From: a virus | Direction: 5' to 3' (one strand) | Length of the DNA: 59,627 bases | IMG/VR virus record: IMGVR_UViG_3300011116_000422 | Span: 1-59,627 of that record | In this document: positions 47,481-56,063 of the stretch, piece by piece | Position numbering within the stretch: position 1 is the first letter of the stretch | How the letters are laid out: each line of letters starts with the position of its first letter | Notes under the pieces: generated by a model | What the model was told of the DNA's origin: nothing | Database searches by the model: none | The model's input: the letters and a program-made list of their open reading frames with translations, nothing else | Position numbers and translations under genes: made by a program

Positions 47481-48508
47481 CCGTCCATCCTTTGAAAAAC
47501 AGGTGCTCTATCTTCAACCCCAAAATTTGTATAGCCAAGGAATAACAAGGGAACGCCTCGAGGAAGTAAGACTTCTCTTTCATCCGCTGAAACAGGATTG
47601 CTCTCACCCACTGCGGTTCTAAAAACATCTACGGCAATGCCTTTACCGTTCTTACTTTTGTTAGGGAGAATAATTCCGGCTGTATCGGGGGTTGTATCAA
47701 TACCGCTTAACCATGTGCGAGAAGAAGAATTATCTTCGTGAATTACATTTGTTCTTGTTGTTGAAAGAAAACCTTTATCTGTCACTACATCACCCGGTTT
47801 TAAATCTGCTAACACCTTGTTGTCAAAAACACGATACAGGGGTTTATCTCCAAAAGCAACAGGGGCTGAAGCAATAAGGCTATCTAAATGAGCCACTTCT
47901 TCTTTGATTGCCAATACTTTAGGTGAACTGCCTGAATTGTAAATACTTAAAATTTCTTTGCTGTGTTCCCCGCTTGTGGCAAATTCGTAAATTGCGTCTT
48001 CGTAATCCGCATCTCCTAAAGGGCCTACATGTCCTGCTTCGTATTCGCTTAACGCTTGTTCATACAACCTAGGGTCGTTGTTTACAATATCTCGGGCTTC
48101 TTCATAATCTATTTCGGTTTTTTGGTCCCCGCGCAGGGTGCTATTAATTTCTTTGTATCCATTGCGAGAGTAATGGTCAAGAGCATCTATTTCATCTTTT
48201 GTTGTGCCAATTGGTTTGCCATCTTTATCAACGTTGTATCGGTCTTCATAAACAGCCGCAAGTTCATCGCCTTGAGTTTCCTCGTCAAATGTTCCTTGAG
48301 TTAGTGTTGCCTCGTCGGCAGTAACGTAACCATTGGCAGGGTCGGCAGGTTTAATTTCCCCACCCGCGCCCGCGCCCGCGGGGGCGCCTGCACCCGCGCC
48401 CGAACCCCCACCTGAAGCAAAGCGTCCTCGAGCATCGTGGTTAGGATTGTATTTTTTAAAATCAATTTGAATATCAAAAGGTGAGTCATAAATAAATTTG
48501 CTTTTCAT
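47477..48508 (-). CDS. Motif-tagged ADP-ribosyltransferase (ART-B)
   Basis: A 343-residue protein with the tag YNPNHDARGRFASGGG (20-35), a low-complexity alanine/glycine linker (GAGAGAPAGAGAGG) encoded by GC-rich repeats, a helical middle, and a C-terminal ART domain: PLYRVF (about 228), KGFLSTTRT (about 245) and ADEREVLLPRGVP (about 314, Glu-x-Glu). It overlaps ART-A by 4 bp (ATGA type). Confidence 0.82.
   Translation of the reverse strand: MKSKFIYDSPFDIQIDFKKYNPNHDARGRFASGGGSGAGAGAPAGAGAGGEIKPADPANGYVTADEATLTQGTFDEETQGDELAAVYEDRYNVDKDGKPIGTTKDEIDALDHYSRNGYKEINSTLRGDQKTEIDYEEARDIVNNDPRLYEQALSEYEAGHVGPLGDADYEDAIYEFATSGEHSKEILSIYNSGSSPKVLAIKEEVAHLDSLIASAPVAFGDKPLYRVFDNKVLADLKPGDVVTDKGFLSTTRTNVIHEDNSSSRTWLSGIDTTPDTAGIILPNKSKNGKGIAVDVFRTAVGESNPVSADEREVLLPRGVPLLFLGYTNFGVEDRAPVFQRMDG
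48404..48451 (-). repeat. NPxxDxxGRF tag, copy 4
   Basis: Codes for YNPNHDARGRFASGGG, residues 20-35 of ART-B. Confidence 0.8.
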
Positions 48509-50305
48509 TTATCTAACCACCTTTGCTTTAATTAATAAATCAGCGGGGTTGCCTTCCCTGCCGCTGACTATACTTTGCCTAGTCAATCCTATTCCTGTCA
48601 CTTGGAATTTTGTTCCACGGGGCAAAATATGTTCGTTTTCACTTAAAATATCAGCGCTAGGCGCATATCGATTATCAACGTTTTTAAAATACTTTTTTAC
48701 TGAAAGAGCCTGACTTCCTTTGGGGAGTTCAATTTGCAGAACTGCCCCTCTGCCCTCATTGGCAGGAAGAAAATCCCATAATTGCGTTGTATCCGGAGTT
48801 GTGGAAGCGAACCCATTATCTGTATAAACATCCCCGACTTTAAGGTTTTCAAAAGTCGAAAAGCCATTAGTTCCGATAGCCCTGTAAAGCGTCATATCTC
48901 TAGGAGTTTCTGTTTGAGCAATAAGGCTATCCATCGCATCTACGGTATCAATCATGTCGTCTTCGCTTAAGTTATTTTCGCCGCGGCGACCTGTGCGAAG
49001 AAAACTATTTATGTCATTGGAATAAGGGCCTGTATAAGATTCAAGATATCCCTCATCAGTGTTGTAATCATATTGAGGATGTGAGTCTTTTTCTGTATAG
49101 CCATTCCCATCAGGTAATTTTTCTACGGTTACACCACCACCACCGCCTGTTGTAAAACGACCAGTTGAAGCGTCGCGGTAAGGATTGGCTTTTGTTATAG
49201 GGATAGAGTCATCAATAAATGGACGACCGCCAAATAACAAATCAAAGTCCATGCCAAAATCTGCGGCTTTTTGAATTACATGTGGCTCAATCATCTTGAC
49301 TTCGACAACCGTAAAATTAGTTGGTTCTTGTTTTGCCCAACTTGAATAAATAGGCCGATTGTTTCCTTGGTTTCGACGGTCATCTGTAAACTTTAACTTA
49401 TCCGTTGCCAAAGATTGAATCTTTCCTGCCTGCACAGTATTCCAAATGTTTTCTGCTTCCGCAGGGGAGTATCGAGTTTTACTATATGTGGCTACCTCAA
49501 AATGAGAAGCGCTACCATCGGTGTATTGAATTTTTCTCGGCTCAAATGTGCCGCGACTCCAATAAGGCGCTTGAACCTTACTCACACCAACAACTTCAAA
49601 CTTTCCACTTGTCACTACTTCGTGGTCGGCTGGATACCAACTGTTCTTTGCTGAAACCGCTATACCTTTTGCACCCGGCTGAATTTTCATAATCACTTTA
49701 TCAGTGGCTCCAGATACTCTGTCCGCGGCATACCATGAAGCAACACCCAAAGAACGAGTTGTTGAAACAAGTGGCATGTCCACTGTATCGCCGGGTCTTA
49801 AATTACTAAATTGTTTTACAAGGGCTTGTGACTCTGGGTCTGTTGCGCTCGCTACTATTCCTCGATAAAGCGCAGGTTGATTAGGAGTTCCATTTGCAAT
49901 TGCAGTAACCATTGACTCCGCTTGTTTTTGTGCAGTTTCATTTGATGAACCGCCAAAGCCGCGTTGTGTTAAATAATTTAATTGTCCGCCGGGGGCTAAA
50001 TCGCTTTTAGGGACATCAAGTCCTAGTTTTTCTCCAACGTGCTGTCTGTATAAATCGACGTATTGATTACCGTCAACGCCGTGTTCCCAATTGTCCCAAG
50101 TCTTTGCATCTACGCCACCGGCATTTTTAGGACTTGCTGGGACTGGAGCATTTGGGTCAAAGTTTTTTAAATCTTCTTCGACGGATAAAGTTGCACCGCC
50201 TGCACCACCACTTGCAAAACGTCCTCTAGCATCGTGGTGCGGATTGAATTTAGCGAGATTACTTCGGCTTCTCGAGGCTTTCCCAGATATTCTTAGCGAA
50301 CGCAT
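48509..50305 (-). CDS. Double motif-tagged, double ART-domain protein (ART-C)
   Basis: A 598-residue protein built of two units, each with a tag followed by an ART domain. Unit one: tag FNPHHDARGRFASGG (20-34), ALYRGI (about 148), PLVSTTRS (about 179), and ADHEVVTSG (about 227), which is Asp-x-Glu in place of Glu-x-Glu. Unit two: tag ANPYRDASTGRFTTGGGG (373-390), TLYRAI (about 472), GFASTTPD (about 501), SENEHILPRG (about 557, Glu-x-Glu). It appears to be a fusion of two neighbouring effector genes. The starting ATG has only a weak ribosome binding site. Confidence 0.82.
   Translation of the reverse strand: MRSLRISGKASRSRSNLAKFNPHHDARGRFASGGAGGATLSVEEDLKNFDPNAPVPASPKNAGGVDAKTWDNWEHGVDGNQYVDLYRQHVGEKLGLDVPKSDLAPGGQLNYLTQRGFGGSSNETAQKQAESMVTAIANGTPNQPALYRGIVASATDPESQALVKQFSNLRPGDTVDMPLVSTTRSLGVASWYAADRVSGATDKVIMKIQPGAKGIAVSAKNSWYPADHEVVTSGKFEVVGVSKVQAPYWSRGTFEPRKIQYTDGSASHFEVATYSKTRYSPAEAENIWNTVQAGKIQSLATDKLKFTDDRRNQGNNRPIYSSWAKQEPTNFTVVEVKMIEPHVIQKAADFGMDFDLLFGGRPFIDDSIPITKANPYRDASTGRFTTGGGGGVTVEKLPDGNGYTEKDSHPQYDYNTDEGYLESYTGPYSNDINSFLRTGRRGENNLSEDDMIDTVDAMDSLIAQTETPRDMTLYRAIGTNGFSTFENLKVGDVYTDNGFASTTPDTTQLWDFLPANEGRGAVLQIELPKGSQALSVKKYFKNVDNRYAPSADILSENEHILPRGTKFQVTGIGLTRQSIVSGREGNPADLLIKAKVVR
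49136..49189 (-). repeat. NPxxDxxGRF tag, copy 5 (internal in ART-C)
   Basis: Codes for ANPYRDASTGRFTTGGGG, residues 373-390 of ART-C. An internal tag directly before the second ART domain shows that the tag moves together with an effector module. Confidence 0.82.
50204..50248 (-). repeat. NPxxDxxGRF tag, copy 6
   Basis: Codes for FNPHHDARGRFASGG, residues 20-34 of ART-C. Confidence 0.8.
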
Positions 50306-50310
50306 CTATC

Positions 50311-52185
50311 TCAGCGTCCGTCATTGTTGAGATGTTTGCCGGGATTTCCACGACTTCCAACTTCTTGTTTTGTGACACCTGTGCCTCCAGTTTGAACTTC
50401 TGCAAAGTTTGCTACATCCCAAATCGAAATTTGGTCGCGGGACTGTCCCGCAGTTATTGCCGCGCCTCTATCTAAAATGTTTTCGGATACATCCAAATAC
50501 ACTTTTCCATCCTCAGTATTATGCCATAAACCTAGGTAGTTCTTTCCGGTCCCCAAATCGGCTTTATTGTCCTTCATGTAATCAGCAAGAATCTTAGGCC
50601 CTTTTTCTGGGTCATAGAAATCTTCCGCGCTTACGGTCTTTCCATATTCAGTTCCTTTAGCGACCATATACCCGCTAGTAGGTTCCGAGCCATTGACCAT
50701 ATTGACCGATAGGCCACCATTGGCTTTAACGCGGTCTAGGATTGAGGATGCAACTCCGGCCCCCATACCGCCGCCGCCAGTCGTGAATCGACCAGTGGAG
50801 CCGTCTCGATAGGGATTTGCTTTATCGAGGCTATCTAATTTTTTTTTTAATGTGGACATCTTGTGTCCCACCAAGGTTTTTGTCTCTTTGCCGCCTTGAT
50901 AGATTCTGATTAAAACGGCTGGGTCATCTTTTGTTGCATTGATACTGAATTTAGAATCAGGTATTCCTAAAACGCCATCGCGCATGATGTGCTCAACTTT
51001 GCCTTCGGCCTTTCCACCTGATGAATTCCAAGAAACCATGTCGCCAAGTTTAATAGGAGATTCTTTTGCTACTGCAACTGTTTCTTCAGGCAGGTCAACC
51101 AAGATTCGCTCGGCCTTGCCACCAATTGAGTAACCTGTAAGTTTTCCGGCCTTGACCATTTCCCAAGCCCACGGTTCCCACTGGACGCCCATAAAGACTG
51201 TTCCGGTTGGATATGTGTGTTCTCCCAAAGAGCCATCGGCTTTTGTGATTGGAACTGTAACTGGGTAAGGCCATGTCATTGTTTCGACCCATTCGCCTGC
51301 TACAACATTTTTGTTGTGCTGTAAACGGATACGACGGTCTCCGCTCTTAACATAATTCCAAAGAGCCTTTTGTAATTCCTCTGGGTCGGTCCATTCGCCA
51401 TGTGCATCAGCGCGGTCCGGGATATACCAAGGGCCAAGAGTGAATCGCTTTTCATCTGCCTTAAACAGCGATTTAATTTCACCAACAATAGTTGCTGTCC
51501 CACCCTCAGCAACGCTCCCAGCGAGTGACGGCTCGCTCACCTTATTCAGTAAGTCTTTAATCTTTGAAAGAATAGATTTACCTAGGCTGTCTTCAACATC
51601 CATTGGTTCGGAGGGTTCTTGAACAATTTCTTTAGGTCGGACGACCATCATGTATCCACCGATATCTAGCATTTGCAGAACGTCGGCGAATTTATATCCA
51701 TTATCAATACCAGTTTGAATAATCTGCTTGACTGGTCCTAATGACGGGTTTTCACTTTTTTGTAGAGTTTGTAAGTCTGTGGTTACGTTATCGATTACTA
51801 GAGGTTGACTCCAGTTGCCGCATGAGCAATAACAATCCATTCCGGCTTTTTGCACTTCATTTAAGATGTTATGGTGGACATAAAGTTGTGCTTCAGACGG
51901 ATTAGTTGTTTTGTTGTGTAATTCATAATGTTGAGCAATAAGGACATCTACATTTTTAGAAAAAGTAGGGCGCTTAACGCGAACTCTACCCATGGCGCTA
52001 TCTACATGAACATCGCTAACAGTAGGGTTTTCTTTACGAGTTGCATCAGGCACATTTGCGTAGAGCGCTCGCTGATTATCTAAAGCGGCTTTACGGCTTA
52101 TATGGCAAGCAACTGTTTTTCCATTTTCATCAACGACGGCATAGCCTTTGCAGTCGGCGGCGTCTGTTTTAATTGAATATGGCAT
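50311..52185 (-). CDS. XkdF-like protein with tag and C-terminal unknown domain
   Basis: A 624-residue, multi-domain protein. Residues 1-230 are a mixed N-terminal region with a possible zinc cluster (CYCSCG). Residues about 245-375 (RFTLGPWYIPDRADAHGEWTDPEELQKAL...GYSIGGKAERI) match XkdF-type prohead protease-like domains. Residues about 378-450 (LGDMVSWNSSGGKAEGKVEHI) resemble a Tudor-like DUF2945 domain. The tag ANPYRDGSTGRFTTGGGG follows (456-473), and the C-terminus has GLWHNTEDGKVYLDVSENI...ISIWDVANF, a conserved phage domain of unknown role. Its protease-like part is a candidate to cut at the tags. Confidence 0.72.
   Translation of the reverse strand: MPYSIKTDAADCKGYAVVDENGKTVACHISRKAALDNQRALYANVPDATRKENPTVSDVHVDSAMGRVRVKRPTFSKNVDVLIAQHYELHNKTTNPSEAQLYVHHNILNEVQKAGMDCYCSCGNWSQPLVIDNVTTDLQTLQKSENPSLGPVKQIIQTGIDNGYKFADVLQMLDIGGYMMVVRPKEIVQEPSEPMDVEDSLGKSILSKIKDLLNKVSEPSLAGSVAEGGTATIVGEIKSLFKADEKRFTLGPWYIPDRADAHGEWTDPEELQKALWNYVKSGDRRIRLQHNKNVVAGEWVETMTWPYPVTVPITKADGSLGEHTYPTGTVFMGVQWEPWAWEMVKAGKLTGYSIGGKAERILVDLPEETVAVAKESPIKLGDMVSWNSSGGKAEGKVEHIMRDGVLGIPDSKFSINATKDDPAVLIRIYQGGKETKTLVGHKMSTLKKKLDSLDKANPYRDGSTGRFTTGGGGMGAGVASSILDRVKANGGLSVNMVNGSEPTSGYMVAKGTEYGKTVSAEDFYDPEKGPKILADYMKDNKADLGTGKNYLGLWHNTEDGKVYLDVSENILDRGAAITAGQSRDQISIWDVANFAEVQTGGTGVTKQEVGSRGNPGKHLNNDGR
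50767..50820 (-). repeat. NPxxDxxGRF tag, copy 7
   Basis: Codes for ANPYRDGSTGRFTTGGGG, residues 456-473 of the XkdF-like protein, identical in protein sequence to copy 2. Confidence 0.85.
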
Positions 52186-52203
52186 AGTTGTATTCTTTCA
52201 CAC

Positions 52204-53124
52204 TTATGGTTGGACGACGCCTGTTGGCATACGATTTTGCGCTAAAGGTGAATCTGGCTCTAATAACGAAATTGAGCAACGGCACATGATGTGCGCATCT
52301 CTAGGGTCATAGATACCGTTAGGGAAATACTGATTCCATTGAACACTCATGCCATTCATAGGCATACAAATAGAACAGGTTCGCTCATCTGTTGAAGTGC
52401 TCCATCGCTTCATAGATACCGGGCTTGCCCATCCCTGTTCAATGCTTTGTTCAAACCCCAATAAGCGTCCGGCGTTTTCTGCCTGAAGAATTTCGTTTCT
52501 AGCAATCACCTTGCTTCGCTGAGAAATCATTTTCTTGTATTGTTTTTCAACAAGTTCATTTAATTTAGATTCTAACCTACGACCTGATAGGCCTTCCTCC
52601 ATCAAGCGAGCGCGATTGAGGTCCACAAACTTGCTGAGAGTTAATTCTTGCCTCTTAGTCAAATTAATAACAGAGCGAAGTTCTCTCGCGGTATCGTAAA
52701 CAGTGATGCCTTCAGTAAATGCTCGGCCTACAACTGCTCTTACTTGGTCTTTCATTTGTCCAGTCATATTTGTAACTAATTTTGCCGACTGTTGCAAAGC
52801 GTATTGAGTTGAACGAGGGTCTGTGTAATCGAATCGTCCTACAAACCCGGTCTTAGGAAATCCGTTTCCTATCCCGCCTTTTATTGCTCGCTTAAAAGCC
52901 GATACGGTTTGACTCAAAGTAAATGCGGTTGCTTCCCATGGAAAAGCGTCAACAACCTGTTCGATATTGCCTGTGCTTATAGCCCCTTGAACAGCACTGC
53001 TAACCGACGCATTACTTAAATCGGATGCGGCATTGTTAATTATCTGAACAACTTCTTTTTCGTCAGGAGTTAACGGAGGTTGATTATCTTTAGGTTCATC
53101 CTTTGCTTTAAATACAAAAGACAT
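52204..53124 (-). CDS. MuF-like minor head protein
   Basis: A 306-residue protein of the Mu gpF family. The helical central part (RAVVGRAFTEGITVYDTARELRSVINLT) is followed by IARNEILQAENAGRLLGFEQ (about 205-224), and the C-terminal zinc-like knuckle DERTCSICMPMNG...HIMCRCSISLLEP. It is thought to sit inside the portal/prohead and be packaged. In many phages MuF proteins carry C-terminal toxins; here the toxin domains are on separate neighbouring genes. Confidence 0.8.
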   Translation of the reverse strand: MSFVFKAKDEPKDNQPPLTPDEKEVVQIINNAASDLSNASVSSAVQGAISTGNIEQVVDAFPWEATAFTLSQTVSAFKRAIKGGIGNGFPKTGFVGRFDYTDPRSTQYALQQSAKLVTNMTGQMKDQVRAVVGRAFTEGITVYDTARELRSVINLTKRQELTLSKFVDLNRARLMEEGLSGRRLESKLNELVEKQYKKMISQRSKVIARNEILQAENAGRLLGFEQSIEQGWASPVSMKRWSTSTDERTCSICMPMNGMSVQWNQYFPNGIYDPRDAHIMCRCSISLLEPDSPLAQNRMPTGVVQP

Positions 53125-54396
53125 TTAATCCACCAAGTTCTCCGCTGGAGGCAATGACGCCTGTTCACGAAGATAAGCCTCTAACTTCTCATCTGGACTT
53201 AATGCGCCCGCACCAATAAGTTTCTGGACATAGTTGCTGAGTTCATTCAAATCAACAGATGAAACTTCACCATAAGAAAGATAAGGAGCAAGTTCTGGAT
53301 TCATCCCGTTTAACTTTAGGAGTCTAGGAATAGCGTATTGATTCATAACCTCAGCGATTGACTTAGCAATAGCCTCAACGCTCATTGTCCATAGGTCCAT
53401 CTTTTGTGAGCCAAGAGCAAATGAGCCAACCTGTTCGTGACCAAGGAGAATGAAATCTGATAGAACAGACATTGAAATTCTTTGGTCGTAACGAGCGATT
53501 ACCTTGTCTGTATCAAATTGACGTGACCCGCCGGATGAAAGAAGTTCAAGTGAGAACATCTCTTTTCCGTTTTCGTCATACATCAACGGGAAGATAACGC
53601 CTTCTTGTTCATTTCGTTTAATGTTCTGAACGATTTGAGTAATCTCAGCCAATACAGATTGTTGAGCCGCGGTTGCGCCTGAAGATAAATACTCAGGTGG
53701 AACTTTTGCAACAGGAAGTCCTGCAAGGTCGCGCTCGATACCAATTGCTTCGATTTCTTCAATGCGTCGCTTGTAATACCAAGGGCGGAAACAGTTACGA
53801 AGTAATGAACGACCTTCAGGGTTATTCTTACTTACGTTAGTGCGGAATAACAAACCTTTGTCAATAGGAATTTCACGGAAGCCTCCGCCTGCTGGGTCAA
53901 TCTGACGATAGCCTTGAATGCCGCCGTCTGCATCCATCATCCAGTTGTTGAGAGATTCTTGCGAGCGGATAGCAAACTTACGCCATCCAATTTTTCCGTC
54001 GTTGTGCTTAGAATTATATTTAGGGTCTTTTGAATCACCCTTGCGAATCTTGTAAACAATTTCGTGGAAAGAGAAACCATAAACAAGCATAGAAAGAATC
54101 GATGCAAGAGTTTGGTCCCATGAATCAGACATGTCTTCCATGCACTCATCAATAAAGTTTCTAAGTTCTTCGGCTTCAGGTGAATCGTCAAATGGGTCAA
54201 TGCGCCATTCGAGGCGAAGAATTACTTTTTCAATTGCATACAGGATTGAGCCGATTACCGGGTCATTGTCTGCCATCTCTCGATAGACAAGGAAACCTCT
54301 ACGACCGCGAAGTTGATTAAGAAATTCTTCATGGACAAAGCCACCCGAGCGGCGTAAGCCGGAGGTGCCTAACTCTGTTAAATCAGGTTTTGCCAT
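53125..54396 (-). CDS. Portal protein
   Basis: A 423-residue protein forming the dodecameric DNA channel in the head vertex. Landmarks: DNDPVIGSILYAIEKVILRLEWRIDPFDDSPEAEEL (about 43-78), YGFSFHEIVYKIRKG (about 104-118), and PEGRSLLRNCFRPWYYKRRIEEIEAIGIERDLAGLPVAKVP (Mu gp29/DUF935-like). AGGAAT precedes the ATG. It is followed by the MuF-like gene one base later, as is usual. Confidence 0.9.
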   Translation of the reverse strand: MAKPDLTELGTSGLRRSGGFVHEEFLNQLRGRRGFLVYREMADNDPVIGSILYAIEKVILRLEWRIDPFDDSPEAEELRNFIDECMEDMSDSWDQTLASILSMLVYGFSFHEIVYKIRKGDSKDPKYNSKHNDGKIGWRKFAIRSQESLNNWMMDADGGIQGYRQIDPAGGGFREIPIDKGLLFRTNVSKNNPEGRSLLRNCFRPWYYKRRIEEIEAIGIERDLAGLPVAKVPPEYLSSGATAAQQSVLAEITQIVQNIKRNEQEGVIFPLMYDENGKEMFSLELLSSGGSRQFDTDKVIARYDQRISMSVLSDFILLGHEQVGSFALGSQKMDLWTMSVEAIAKSIAEVMNQYAIPRLLKLNGMNPELAPYLSYGEVSSVDLNELSNYVQKLIGAGALSPDEKLEAYLREQASLPPAENLVD

Positions 54397-54404
54397 TTTA
54401 ATTC

Positions 54405-54551
54405 CTAATCTGTTGCCTTGGTCATTTTAGCAATCAAGGATAATGCCTCGTCTGCCGTAAATCCGCCTTTTAGTAAAGATTTATAAACCTCGTTTAGTCT
54501 AATAGCCGAGTCAACGAGCGGCGTGATTGAGGTTTCGTGAGATACATCCAT
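54405..54551 (-). CDS. Small protein before portal
   Basis: A 48-residue helical protein (SAIRLNEVYKSLLKGGFTADEALSLIAKM), a pattern seen ahead of portal genes in actinophages. There is no ribosome binding site, but TATGCT is found 9 nt before the ATG, so it may head a leaderless structural mRNA. It ends 8 bp before the portal start codon. Confidence 0.6.
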   Translation of the reverse strand: MDVSHETSITPLVDSAIRLNEVYKSLLKGGFTADEALSLIAKMTKATD

Positions 54552-54580
54552 AATTGAATAAGCATACACTCACTCAATTC

Positions 54581-55057
54581 TTAAAACGGTGGAATGTCTT
54601 CCGAGTTGGCAAATGGCGTATTCCAAGGGTCCGCTTCTTTCGGAGTTTGCGCCCAAGGGTCATTGTTTACTGGTGCGGTTGAAGTTACAGCCGATTTATT
54701 TTGCAATCTTGTTATCCGGGCTGTTGCGCGACTTAATGCGGCGCCTACTTCTTTTGCTTCGACTTCAGTGCGCGAGCGCTTCTCTCCGGTCTTTTCATCT
54801 TCCCATGATTTCTGATAAGACTTACCATTGACAATTGCTTTGTCGCCCTTTGCAAGTGAATCTGCAACGTGTTCTGCAAGTTGGTCCCATGCAACACAAT
54901 TCCAAAATGTTGTATTTCGGTCTTCCCATACGCCGTCAGCGTTTTTATATCGGTCTGCTGTTACTACTGTAAATTTTGCAAGTGCTTTGCCTTGCTGTGT
55001 GAACTTTAGTTCCGGGTCTGATACTAGATTTCCTATTAACGTTACTTGGGTTGACAT
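54581..55057 (-). CDS. ssb: Single-stranded DNA-binding protein
   Basis: A 158-residue OB-fold SSB. MSTQVTLIGNLVSDPELKFTQQGKALAKFTVVT (start) and FWNCVAWDQLAEHVADSLAKGDKAIVNGK (about 47-75) match bacterial SSB; the C-terminal DIPPF tip recruits partner proteins. The start at 55057 is preferred over an upstream methionine because SSB homology begins there. It coats ssDNA during replication and works with the ERF annealase. Confidence 0.92.
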   Translation of the reverse strand: MSTQVTLIGNLVSDPELKFTQQGKALAKFTVVTADRYKNADGVWEDRNTTFWNCVAWDQLAEHVADSLAKGDKAIVNGKSYQKSWEDEKTGEKRSRTEVEAKEVGAALSRATARITRLQNKSAVTSTAPVNNDPWAQTPKEADPWNTPFANSEDIPPF

Positions 55058-55070
55058 TTTCTGCCTTTCG

Positions 55071-55385
55071 TCAGTTTCCGCGTGATGCGGCCATTTGGTC
55101 AAGCATCTGAGATGTCATCTTTACGAATCGAAAGACTTCAATCTTTTTTGCTTGTTGAATCGCTTTACGTTCTTTGTCATTTGTTCCGCCCCATACACCT
55201 TCGACATCTGTGTGAATTGCGTATTGAGCGCAGTCATACATTATCGGACAGGTCTGACAAAGACTTTTAGCAATTGCCATGACCTTCAAGTATTGATTAG
55301 AGCGTTCGGGAAACCATATCTCAGGGTCAGTTGTTGCACAAGGTTCCGAGCCAACAGTTTTTGGATATTTGGGGGCCTTATTCAA
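55071..55385 (-). CDS. whiB: WhiB-family iron-sulfur transcription regulator
   Basis: A 104-residue WhiB-like protein with a TTG start preceded by GGAGA. The four cluster-binding cysteines are in EPCATTDPEIWFP and SLCQTCPIMYDCAQYA, followed by GVWGGT, the diagnostic turn. WhiB proteins bind the primary sigma factor and occur only in actinobacteria and their phages, which supports an actinobacterial host. Phage copies can interfere with host WhiB control. It is followed 14 bp later by SSB. Confidence 0.92.
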   Translation of the reverse strand: MNKAPKYPKTVGSEPCATTDPEIWFPERSNQYLKVMAIAKSLCQTCPIMYDCAQYAIHTDVEGVWGGTNDKERKAIQQAKKIEVFRFVKMTSQMLDQMAASRGN

Positions 55386-55401
55386 TTAAATAATCTCCAC
55401 G

Positions 55402-55665
55402 CTAATTGTCATCATCATTAATTACACCTTCGTAATGTTTTTGAATCATGTATGACTTCGCGTGGTCGAGCATTCCTGATTGGCGCCAAACGGGTTGGTC
55501 TGGTTCTGAGTGAGAACTAAACCAGAAATTACCGTCTGTGTCCACCCATTCGGTAACTAAAATCCATGTAGTGCATAAAGCACCATTAGGGGCAAGAAGG
55601 GTCGATAAGTCCTGAACGGCTTTGTTAACTGCTTCTAGTTTATCGTCCGCTTCGTTGTCCATCAT
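55402..55665 (-). CDS. Hypothetical protein
   Basis: An 87-residue protein: a helical start (LEAVNKAVQDLSTLLAP), then strands TTWILVTEWVDTDGNFWFSSHSEPDQPVWRQSGML. This pattern is known among actinophage hypothetical proteins next to WhiB, but without function. The ATG follows AGAGGGG. Confidence 0.6.
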   Translation of the reverse strand: MMDNEADDKLEAVNKAVQDLSTLLAPNGALCTTWILVTEWVDTDGNFWFSSHSEPDQPVWRQSGMLDHAKSYMIQKHYEGVINDDDN

Positions 55666-55695
55666 CTACCCCTCTTGCTTGAGACTAAGGATACT

Positions 55696-55812
55696 TCAGT
55701 CCTTCGATTTTTTGCGTTTTTGGGTCTTATCTATGATGTCGCAGACGCTACATTCATTATCACCATAAAGCCACTCGCCACACTTGCAACGATAAACTTT
55801 TGAATCAGACAT
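55696..55812 (-). CDS. Tiny zinc-ribbon-like protein
   Basis: A 38-residue protein with CKC-x(n)-CSVC (residues 9-11 and 22-25), likely one zinc knuckle, and a lysine-rich tail. The ATG overlaps the stop of the upstream gene by 8 bp. Function unknown. Confidence 0.5.
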   Translation of the reverse strand: MSDSKVYRCKCGEWLYGDNECSVCDIIDKTQKRKKSKD

Positions 55813-56059
55813 TATTCGGCTTTAGTGTCTCGGCAACCGCTCGCATTACTCCAACAATGATTGGTTGATTGTCGCTATATTCAACTTGAGTTGATAGAAA
55901 ATTAATATGCTTGCAAACAGATTTAATCGCGGCTTCGGCTTCTTCGATATAAGAGATTTGAACCGTAGGGGGCAAGTCTTCAAACGCTGGAAGACCATCT
56001 GTTCCTGCGTATTCATAGATAGCGCGAGCAACATCGTGAGTTACAAATGGAATAGCCAT
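55805..56059 (-). CDS. Hypothetical protein
   Basis: An 84-residue helical protein (IPFVTHDVARAIYEYAGTDGLPAFEDLPPTVQISYIEEAEAAIKSV). The pattern ARAIYE-x(n)-WEDLP-x-x-x-x-Y-x-x-EA is widespread in phage small proteins, with no assigned role. It lies 4 bp after the HslV-like gene. Confidence 0.65.
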   Translation of the reverse strand: MAIPFVTHDVARAIYEYAGTDGLPAFEDLPPTVQISYIEEAEAAIKSVCKHINFLSTQVEYSDNQPIIVGVMRAVAETLKPNNV

Positions 56060-56063
56060 GAAA

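Noticed and set aside
44960-48420. GC-rich GCGCCCGC repeats at about 44965 and 48370 as possible recombination sites
   Set aside because: They code for the GAGAGAP linkers of two tagged proteins and are explained by low-complexity Gly/Ala codons.
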